DNA of 64,000 nt from Nocardioides sp. TF02-7 (lineage in GTDB: Bacteria > Actinomycetota > Actinomycetes > Propionibacteriales > Nocardioidaceae): NCBI RefSeq assembly GCF_022437945.1, contig NZ_CP092535.1, forward strand, positions 2,232,001 to 2,296,000, written 5' to 3'. A model generated the notes under the pieces. That model was not told the origin of the DNA and searched no databases. It worked only from the letters and a program-made list of their open reading frames with translations. This document shows, piece by piece, positions 57,592-64,000 of the stretch. Position numbers and translations under genes: made by a program. Positions within the stretch are counted from its first letter, which is position 1; every line of letters starts with the position of its first letter.

Positions 57592-58407
57592 ATGAGCGAC
57601 CGCGAGCTCCTGGCCGGCTACGTCGAGACCTGGTGGCAGGCGGTCGGCGACCTCCTCGCCCTCCTCGAGCAGCTCGGCGCGGACGACTGGGCGCGGCCCA
57701 CCGACCTGCCCGGCTGGGACGTCAAGGCGGTCGCCTCGCACGTCGCGCACCTCGAGAGCCTCCTCGCGGGCGGCCCCGAGGAGACGGCCGACATCGGCGA
57801 CGTCCCCCACGTCACCGGTCCGATGGGGCAGTTCACCGAGATCGGCGTCGTCACCCGCCGCGACCGCGCCCCGGCAGAGATCGTCGACGAGATCCGCGCC
57901 CGGTCGGCCGAGCGCCGCGCGGCCCTGCTGGCCGCCCCGCCCGACGACGCGGCCGCGCCCGCGCCCGGGATGTTCGGGCTGATCGGCTGGAACCAGCGGA
58001 CGCTGCTGCGCAACCGCCCGCTCGACGTCTGGATGCACGAGCAGGACGTGCGCCGCGCCGTCGACCGGCCCGGCGGCATGGACACCGCGGCGGCGCAGCA
58101 CACCGCCGACTACCTCGCCGAGGGCTTCGGGTACGTCGTCGGCAAGCGGGTCGCCCCGCCGTCCGGCACCACCGCGGTGCTCGCCGTCGACGGCAGCCCG
58201 GTCGTCGCCGTCGAGGTCGACGACACCGGCCGCGCCCAGCGGCTCGCCGAGGAGCCGGCGACGCCGACCGTGCGGCTGGCGATGGACCGGGCGACGTTCG
58301 TCGTGCTCGCCGGCGGCCGGCGCCCCGCCGAGGAGGGCGCGGTGAAGGTCGAGGGCGACGCGGAGCTCGGCCGCCGCGTCGTCGCCAACCTCGGGACCAC
58401 GCCGTGA
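57592..58407 (+). CDS. Maleylpyruvate isomerase-family mycothiol-dependent enzyme (DinB fold)
   Basis: A complete 271-residue protein. The DinB four-helix bundle has metal ligands in DVKAVASHVAHLESLL and PLDVWMHEQDVRRAVDRPGG (HxxxDxR), and WDELxxPTxLPGW-type wording (DDWARPTDLPGWD). The C-terminal ~90 residues form the MDMPI_C/SCP2-like domain. Relatives use mycothiol as cofactor or substrate for isomerisation, transfer or detoxification. The actual reaction is unknown. The SDR gene overlaps its stop (GTGA). Confidence 0.8.
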   Translation: MSDRELLAGYVETWWQAVGDLLALLEQLGADDWARPTDLPGWDVKAVASHVAHLESLLAGGPEETADIGDVPHVTGPMGQFTEIGVVTRRDRAPAEIVDEIRARSAERRAALLAAPPDDAAAPAPGMFGLIGWNQRTLLRNRPLDVWMHEQDVRRAVDRPGGMDTAAAQHTADYLAEGFGYVVGKRVAPPSGTTAVLAVDGSPVVAVEVDDTGRAQRLAEEPATPTVRLAMDRATFVVLAGGRRPAEEGAVKVEGDAELGRRVVANLGTTP

Positions 58408-59342
58408 CGGCGCCCGCAACCACCTGGGACGTCTCCGACATCCCCGACCAGTCGGGGCGCACGGTCCTCGTCACCGGTCCCACGCTCGGCGGCCTGGGCC
58501 ACCACACCGCGCTCGAGCTCGCCCGGCGGGGAGCCCGCGTGGTGCTCGCCGGCCGCACGGAGGCGAAGCTCGACCAGACGGCGGCCGCGGTCCGCACGGA
58601 CGTCCCGGACGCCGAGCTCGAGACGCTGCGCCTCGACCTCGCCGACCTCGGCTCGGTGCGGCGCGCCGCGGCCACGGCCGCCCGGCTCGGCCCGGTCGAC
58701 GTGCTCGTCAACAACGCCGGCGTCATGGGGACGCCGTTCCGCCGGACCCCCGACGGGCTCGAGCTGCAGATGGCGACCAACCACTTCGGGCCGTTCCTGC
58801 TGACCGGCCTGCTGCTGCCGCAGCTCGTCGCCGCCGGCGACGCCCGCGTCGTGACCGTGTCGTCGCTGATGCACACCGCGGCCCGCCGGCCGCCGCTCGA
58901 GAACCCGCGGCTCCCGTCGGGCCGCTACTCGCGGTGGGCGGTCTACAGCCGGTCCAAGCTGGCGAACCTGCTCTTCACCAGCGAGCTCGACCGCCGCTGC
59001 CGCGCCGCCGGGCTGCCGATCACCGCGGTCGCGGCGCACCCGGGCTTCGCGGGCACCCACCTCGCTGCGAACGGCCAGTACGGCCGCTCGGCGGGCGGCG
59101 TCGCCTCGGTGCTCGACGCGACGATCCGGGCCGTGTCGCAGTCGGCTGCCGCCGGGGCGTGGCCGCCGCTGATGGCGGCCACCGCTGACCTCCCGGGCGA
59201 CTCCTACTGCGGCCCCGGCGGCTTCCGGCAGCTCTCCGGCCGGCCCCGCACCGTCGGCCGCAGCCGGCTCGCCCGCGACCGGGCCGCCGCCCGGCGGCTG
59301 TGGGAGCTCAGCGAGCAGACGGTCGGGCTGCAGTACCCCTGA
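58404..59342 (+). CDS. Short-chain dehydrogenase/reductase
   Basis: 312 residues from a GTG that overlaps the preceding stop, so the two genes are coupled. The cofactor motif is TGPTLGGLGHHTALELARRGARVVLAGR (the usual TGxxxGxG), with NNAGVMG, the catalytic SSLMHTAAR...YSRSKLAN (Ser and YxxxK) and AAHPGFAGTHL. The Arg after the second strand (AGRTEAK) suggests NADP. The substrate is unknown; the fold group resembles retinol-dehydrogenase-like SDRs. Confidence 0.85.
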   Translation: MTAPATTWDVSDIPDQSGRTVLVTGPTLGGLGHHTALELARRGARVVLAGRTEAKLDQTAAAVRTDVPDAELETLRLDLADLGSVRRAAATAARLGPVDVLVNNAGVMGTPFRRTPDGLELQMATNHFGPFLLTGLLLPQLVAAGDARVVTVSSLMHTAARRPPLENPRLPSGRYSRWAVYSRSKLANLLFTSELDRRCRAAGLPITAVAAHPGFAGTHLAANGQYGRSAGGVASVLDATIRAVSQSAAAGAWPPLMAATADLPGDSYCGPGGFRQLSGRPRTVGRSRLARDRAAARRLWELSEQTVGLQYP

Positions 59343-59448
59343 CCCGGCAGCGCTGCCGGGGGACGGGCGCGGCACCCGACCAAAGTCGTGGCCGGCTGCC
59401 GACCGGTGGCCGATGTGCGCGGCCCGGGCCGCTCCCTACGGTGGCTGT

Positions 59449-60129
59449 GTGACCGCCCAGCGCTGGCACCGCACCGTGGAAGGCCGCGCCCACCGGGTGG
59501 AGGCCGAGGGCTCCGCCCGGCACCGCGTGCGGTGGTACGTCGACGACGAGCTGGTCGCCGAGCGGGCCGCGCTCGAGGACAAGATCCGGCTGCGGGCGGC
59601 GGACCGCGACGACCTCGGCGGGGTGCTGGTGCGGTTCAGCGGCCTGGGCGCTCCGCGGCGGGCCACGCTCTTCGCGCCCGGTGACACGCTCGAGGTGCAG
59701 CTCGGCACCGGCGCCGGCGGCACCGACCTGGACCCGGAGCCGGGCTCGGCCGCGGAGCGGCACGAGCAGCGGATGCTCGCCCACCCGACCCGCTACACCC
59801 TGCTGAGCACCGCCACGGCGGTCGCCGCGGTCGCCGTACCGATCCTCCTCGCCGCGCTGCTGGCGCGGCTCGCGTTCTCCATCGACCTGCCCGACCTGCC
59901 GTGGCCCGACCTGCCGCGGATCCCGTGGCCGGACCTTCCCGCCGTGCCCTGGCCGGACCTGCCGTCGGTGCCGTGGCCGGACTGGTCGGTGCCGGGCTGG
60001 GTCCGGGAGGTGCTGTCGTACCTTAAGTACGTGTGGCCGGTGGTGCTGGCGTTCGTGGTCGCCCGTGGCGAGATCCGGCGCCGCCGGCGGGAGGCGGAGC
60101 GGCGGGAGGCCGCGGCGTCCGAGGAGTGA
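59449..60129 (+). CDS. Membrane protein with WPDLP repeats
   Basis: 226 residues from a GTG. A ~110-residue N-terminal beta-rich domain (HRTVEGRAHRVEAEGSARHRVRWYVDDELVAER) precedes a transmembrane helix (ATAVAAVAVPILLAALLARLAF). A striking run follows, built from PWPDLP: DLPDLPWPDLPRIPWPDLPAV and more, about five WPD units ending in WPDWSVPGW. A second helix (YVWPVVLAFVVA) and a basic cytoplasmic end complete it. The repeat loop should lie outside the membrane. The function is unknown. Confidence 0.65.
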   Translation: MTAQRWHRTVEGRAHRVEAEGSARHRVRWYVDDELVAERAALEDKIRLRAADRDDLGGVLVRFSGLGAPRRATLFAPGDTLEVQLGTGAGGTDLDPEPGSAAERHEQRMLAHPTRYTLLSTATAVAAVAVPILLAALLARLAFSIDLPDLPWPDLPRIPWPDLPAVPWPDLPSVPWPDWSVPGWVREVLSYLKYVWPVVLAFVVARGEIRRRRREAERREAAASEE

Positions 60130-60132
60130 GGG

Positions 60133-60934
60133 TCAGCGGCCGCGCGGACCGTAGACCGGCTCGGACTTGCCGAACGCGGCCTCGCGGGCCGCCTTCGTGT
60201 TGCGCGCGGCGAGCAGGAAGGCCTGCTCGACCCGCTCACGGGCGAAGGTACGCCGCGGGCTCGCCGTCCAGGTGCCGTCGAAGAGCCGCTTGGCCGCGGC
60301 CAGCGCGTCCGGGGACCGCGTCGCCAGCTGCCGCGCGAGCCGCTCGGCACCGGCCACCGGGTCGTGGTCGAGCCGGGTGACCAGACCCAGCTCGTGCGCC
60401 CGGCTGCCGTCGAAGACCTCGGCGGTCATCGTCAGCAGCTTGGCCTGGTCGATGCCGACCAGCTCGGAGAGGCTGCGGATGCCCGACATGTCGGGGATCA
60501 GGCCCCACTTGCCCTCGAGCACCGACCAGCGGGAGTCCGGGGTGGCGACGCGGAAGTCGGCGGCCAGCGCGATCTGCAGCCCGCCGCCCAGGCAGTGGCC
60601 GTGCACCGCCGCGATCACCGGCACCGGGATCCGGCGGAACGCCCAGGGCGCCTCCTGGAAGGTGTTGGTGCCGCCGCGGCGCCACGGCCGCGGCGCGAAC
60701 GCCTTCGCGATCCCCGCCGGGTCGCGGAGCACGGTGCCGAAGTCGAGGCCCGCGCAGAACGCGTCGCCCTCGCCCGCGAGCACCACCGCCCGCAGGGGTC
60801 TTGTCACGGCGCAGCCGGCGGGCCGTCGCCACCAGGTCGTCGAGGATGTCGAGCGTGAGTGCGTTGAGCTTCTCCGGCCGGTCCAGCCGGACGTGCGCGA
60901 CGCCGTCCTCGATCGTGCACGTGACGTGGCCCAT
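60133..60934 (-). CDS. Enoyl-CoA hydratase/isomerase (crotonase family), one frameshift
   Basis: About 267 residues from ATG 60934; a GTG six bases upstream is an alternative. The N-terminus VTCTIEDGVAHVRLDRPEKLNALT is typical. Oxyanion-hole segments are FCAGLDFGTVL and VHGHCLGGGLQIALAADFRVATPDSRW. WGLIPDMSGIRSLSELVG carries an Asp in the position that differs among hydratases and isomerases. It acts on enoyl-CoAs in beta-oxidation or side-chain breakdown. One extra C near 60795 breaks the frame after RRDKT. Confidence 0.85.
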
Positions 60935-60967
60935 GGCCACAGCGTACGGCGCGCGGCGCCGGCGCAG

Positions 60968-62316
60968 TCAGCGGAGGAGCGTGAGCCGGTCGTCGTGGGC
61001 CACCAGCAGCGCGCCGTCCACCGGCAGCACGTCGCCCTCGACGCCCGTGGCGACCTCCCGCTCCTCGGTGGAGTCCCACGCCGCCAGGCGGAGGGTCGTG
61101 CCGTCGAGGACGTAGACCCCCTCGTCGACGGCGCCGACCACGATCCCGTCGTGCCGCGCGACGTCGAGATCGGCGTCGATCACCACGCCGGCGGGTCCGC
61201 TCACCAGGAAGTCGCCGGTGCCGGGGACCGCGAGGAACGGCGTCACGCCATACCTCCCCGCGGCCAGCGGGACCTCGGTCGCCGCGACCTCGCCGGAGCG
61301 CCCGTAGAGCACCAGCTCGGCCGTCCCGTCGTCGTACGAGGAGGAGCCGGACGGCAGCCGGAGCGCCGCGACCCGGCCGTCCGGGCCGCGCTCGAGCACG
61401 TCGGCGTCGTACGCCTCCTCCTGCCACAGGACGGCGCCGCCGTCGGCGTCGAGGGCGACCAAACGGTCGGGCCGGTCTGGCCGGTCTGGTTGCTCGGGCT
61501 GGGGGACGGAGAGCAGCACCAGCCCGTCGCCGGCGGCGCCGTCGACGACGCCGGCGTCCGGTCCCGCGCGGTCGAGCGTCGTCGCCCAGCGCTCCTCGCC
61601 GTCGAGGTCGAGCTGGCGCACGGTGTCGCCGTCGAGCACGGAGACGCCGGCGGTGCCGACGGCGAACGGCGTCCCCGGCAGGTCGGCCACCACGTCGCCC
61701 GACCCGGCCTCGACGAGCAGCGTCCGGCCGGGTGGCGGCGGGTCGAAGAAGGCGTCGTGGTCGGGAGCGAGGACGAGGACGCCGTCGTGCTCGCCGAGCA
61801 CCTCCCAGAACCCGTCGACCGCCCACCGCTCCTCGCCCGACCGGGCGTCGAGCGCGCGGACCCGGTCGGTGCCCGGGACGATCAACGCATCGCCGGCGGC
61901 GGTCACCGTCGGCGGCTCCATCGGCCCGCTCGTGGAGACGCTGCGCCACACCACCTCGCCGGTGTGGTCGTCGTAGCCGACGAGCGAGGAGTCCTCGGCG
62001 AAGTCGTCCGGGGCGTACTCGCCCTGGTGGAACACCACCACCACGTCGCCGACGCGGTGGGCCAGCTCGGCGTTCCCGTCCACGTCCAGGTCGGTCGACC
62101 AGCGCTCGTCCGCCCGCCCAGCGACGGCGTCGCCGGCGACGCCGGGCGTGGCGCTCCCCCCCGTCGCGCCAGGCAAGCGCGGCGACCAGGAGCACGGCGA
62201 GGACGAGCGCGAGACCGACGGTGAGGAACGCCAGCGTCCGGGGGCTCGGGGTGGTCGGTGCAGGGCCCGGTGCGGGGGCTTGGCGCGGCCGGACGGCGGG
62301 GCGGCGGCTCGGGCAC
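60968..62316 (-). CDS. Membrane-anchored PQQ-like beta-propeller protein, frameshifted near the N-terminus
   Basis: About 449 residues. After a Pro-rich cytoplasmic start (GTG 62316 is a guess), a transmembrane helix TLAFLTVGLALVLAVLLVAALAW is seen in a shifted frame. The extracytoplasmic propeller then runs from residue ~65: repeated blades such as YDDHTGEVVWRSVST, ALDARSGEERWAVDGFWE, LDLDGEERWATTL and ALDADGGAVLWQEEA. Blade repeats of this type are found in BamB-like and PQQ-binding-like scaffolds without PQQ. Extra bases at about 62152 and near 62300 break the frame. The function is unknown; the lipoprotein gene upstream is related. Confidence 0.65.
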
Positions 62317-62356
62317 GTCGGGGGTCCTGCCCTCGGCCCGGGCCGGTGAAACGGGC

Positions 62357-62989
62357 TCAGCGGTAGAGCCGCACCTGGTCGGTGGCGTCGTCGAAGGTCA
62401 CCACACCGCCCTCGACGCCCCAGATCTCGGGGCCGGTGTCCTCGAGCGCGATCGTGTAGCCGCCGTCGGGGCCGTCGACGACCAGCTCCTCGCCGGCGAC
62501 CGTGTAGGCCTCGTCATCGCGCGGCACCGGGATGCCCTCCTCGTCGTCGGCGCCCGGGCACCGCTCGTCGTCGGCCGGGCCCTCCTCCACCACCGAGCCG
62601 TCGTCGGCGGCGAGCGTGACCGCCTCGTCGTCGTCGCACACGAGGACCGCGTCGTCGCCGACCGGCGCGAGCAGCGCACCGCCGTAGACGCGTTCGTAGA
62701 CCCACGCCACCGAGCCGTCGTGGCGGTAGGCCGTCACCTCGGAGCCCTCGTCGATCTCCCACGAGGTGGACACCACGGTGACGTCGCCGGCGGCGACGGC
62801 CTGGACCGGCGACCAGTCCTCCTCGAGCGTGACGGTCCACGCGACCGACGCGTCCTCCGGGACGAGGGACGACCCGGCGTCGCCGCCGTCGTCACGGCCG
62901 GCGGCGTCGGAGCCGTCGCACGCGGCGGTCGCGAGGACCAGCACGGCGGCCGGGAGGGCGGTCAGCAGGGTCAGGGGTCGTTTCGGCAT
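62357..62989 (-). CDS. Lipoprotein with PQQ-like propeller blades
   Basis: 210 residues from ATG 62989, giving a good lipoprotein signal (PLTLLTALPAAVLVLATAACDG). The mature part has short blade repeats (ASVAWTVTLEEDWSPVQAVAAGDVTVVS, YRHDGSVAWVYERVYGGALLAPVGDDAVLVCDDDEAVTLAADDGSV), too few for a closed propeller, so it may be a fragment or oligomerise. It lies just upstream of the larger propeller gene on the same strand and may have arisen with it. The long upstream in-frame extension is not used. Confidence 0.6.
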   Translation of the reverse strand: MPKRPLTLLTALPAAVLVLATAACDGSDAAGRDDGGDAGSSLVPEDASVAWTVTLEEDWSPVQAVAAGDVTVVSTSWEIDEGSEVTAYRHDGSVAWVYERVYGGALLAPVGDDAVLVCDDDEAVTLAADDGSVVEEGPADDERCPGADDEEGIPVPRDDEAYTVAGEELVVDGPDGGYTIALEDTGPEIWGVEGGVVTFDDATDQVRLYR

Positions 62990-63121
62990 GCCGCCAGCGT
63001 GACCCCGCCCGGCGCCGGCCATGCCCGGCGGGTGCGCAAATTCGTCCGCAGGGACGAACGGGGTCGTCCGGAGGGCGGAGGGGGCGCGGTCGGGCGAGCG
63101 GGTCGCTCAGGTCACGGGCGC

Positions 63122-63217
63122 CGCAGGTTCATCACGGTATGTCGCCGAGCTGGCACTTCCCACGGCGTACCCACCGTGGGAGGCGCAGGTTCGGCTGCAT
63201 ACCGTGATGAATCTGCG
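63122..63217. repeat. 96-bp nested palindromic element, copy B
   Basis: The outer arms CGCAGGTTCATCACGGTATG and CATACCGTGATGAATCTGCG are inverted with one mismatch. The inner arms are CCCACGG and CCGTGGG. It is the same length as copy A (52031-52126), with most bases shared. It lies in the 307-bp gap between the lipoprotein start and the desaturase end, where no gene is seen. Confidence 0.92.
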
Positions 63218-63296
63218 GCTGCCGGGGCCGACGGGGCGATCACCCCGCCCGGCACCCCCTCCGACCCGCCGCGCGGCCGCCCCGCCCCCGCGCGGC

Positions 63297-64000
63297 TCAG
63301 GCCGCCGCGGCGTACTCCCCCTGCTGCTCCCGGGCCGCCGCCTCGAGCTGCCGGGTGAGCACCCGGCGGGTACGGCGGTCGGACCGGGCGAGCTTGTAGA
63401 GCAGCTGCAGCTGGCTCGTCAGGTTGCGCCGGTTGGTCGTCGCCAGCCAGCCGTTGGGCAGCGACAGGCGGAACACCTTGTGCCAGGCGCTGCCGACCTG
63501 CTGCGGCAGCGGCGCGGTGTGGTAGTTGAGGTCGTACTTCGCGAAGATCGCGCGCACCTTCGGCGCGATCTCGGCGTAGCGGTTGCTCGGCAGGTCGGGG
63601 AAGAGGTGGTGCTCGATCTGGTGGCTGAGGTTGCCGGTCATGATGTGCATCGCCTTGGAGCCGGAGATGTTGGCCGAGCCGAGCATCTGCCGGAGGTACC
63701 ACTCACCGCGGGTCTCCTTCTCGGGGATCGCGGCGAGCTCGAAGGTCTCCACGCCCTCGGGGAAGTGGCCGCACATGATCACCGAGTGCGACCACAGGTT
63801 GCGCACCACGTTGGCGACCGCGTTGGCCATCAGCGTGCTGACGAACGAGCCGGTCGGCGCCGACAGCAGCGGGTGCACGACGTAGTCCTTGGTGAACTGC
63901 CGGCGGATCTTGCGCAGCGTCCCCTGGGCGCGGCGGCGGAACTCCGCGTTGGTCCGCCAGGCCTTGCGGACGCCGCCCTTGCGGGCGTAGTGGCCGAGGT
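63297..64000 (-). CDS. Acyl-CoA/fatty-acid desaturase, C-terminal part (5' end beyond window)
   Basis: The frame is open to the window edge. The third histidine box HQIEHHLFPDLPSNRY is intact within MHIMTGNLSHQIEHHLF, typical of membrane front-end or DesA3-like acyl desaturases. LMANAVANVVRNLWSHSVIMCGHFPEGVETF supplies a hydrophobic stretch and further His. These di-iron membrane enzymes insert double bonds into acyl chains with O2 and electrons from a reductase. About 234 residues are visible; the first two His boxes lie outside the window. Confidence 0.85.
   Translation of the reverse strand, partial: LGHYARKGGVRKAWRTNAEFRRRAQGTLRKIRRQFTKDYVVHPLLSAPTGSFVSTLMANAVANVVRNLWSHSVIMCGHFPEGVETFELAAIPEKETRGEWYLRQMLGSANISGSKAMHIMTGNLSHQIEHHLFPDLPSNRYAEIAPKVRAIFAKYDLNYHTAPLPQQVGSAWHKVFRLSLPNGWLATTNRRNLTSQLQLLYKLARSDRRTRRVLTRQLEAAAREQQGEYAAAA

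Overview
The window is very G+C-rich DNA with codon use of a high-G+C Gram-positive. Its gene content is that of a mycolic-acid-lacking actinobacterium: a mycothiol-dependent DinB-fold enzyme, an EtfD-type membrane Fe-S reductase, FadE5, IcmF, KstR-like and DtxR/IdeR-like operator sites, DUF2510 proteins and an SigE-family sigma factor. Nocardioidaceae, for example Nocardioides, is the best guess by inference. No phage, transposase or CRISPR array was seen, and one tRNA was found.

Layout. 1-10.9 kb: a truncated secreted protein, a serine hydrolase, a class I aminotransferase, a steroid-type FAD dehydrogenase under a KstR-like box, a K+/H+ antiporter, an HTH regulator, a LytR_C protein and an amine oxidase. 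11-19 kb: a ferritin-like protein, isobutyryl-CoA mutase IcmF with a visible promoter and two dyads, a phosphatase/membrane-protein pair, a GntR regulator divergent from a DDAH-like hydrolase, and a HisC/Pat aminotransferase. 19-30 kb: three proline-rich single-pass proteins around a multi-pass membrane protein, a Xi-class glutathione transferase, a CDF metal exporter and a ~1,560-residue multidomain secreted sugar-related protein. 30-42 kb: the branched-chain 2-oxoacid dehydrogenase operon (bkdABC), an M1 peptidase, EtfD with a long repeat tail and a DUF885 peptidase. 42-50.5 kb: a sigma factor with a PASTA membrane protein, an RHH/DUF4097 operon, an S15-type hydrolase, a siderophore-interacting protein with an iron box, dcd, an SGNH hydrolase and tRNA-Gly. 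50.5-64 kb: DUF2461, a KstR-boxed SnoaL protein, a sulfotransferase-like protein, an Rrf2 regulator, FadE5, a GH43-like protein, lipoproteins, an SDR, a crotonase, two beta-propeller proteins and a truncated desaturase.

Metabolic theme: acyl-CoA and steroid catabolism. BkdABC makes branched acyl-CoAs, IcmF rearranges isobutyryl-CoA, and FadE5 passes electrons through ETF to EtfD. A shared dyad upstream of etfD and fadE5, and two KstR-like boxes, tie several genes together.

The most unusual content is non-coding. Thirty-one copies of a 22-bp palindrome sit in six intergenic arrays with an almost invariant 41-bp period. There is also a back-to-back pair of 32-bp tandem arrays, a duplicated 96-bp nested palindrome, a 76-bp hairpin and a 29-bp direct repeat.

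Caution: more than 35 single-base frameshifts, nearly all an extra G or C in a G/C run, interrupt otherwise conserved genes. They look like sequencing errors, so the affected genes are given as intact spans with the frameshift noted, not as pseudogenes.
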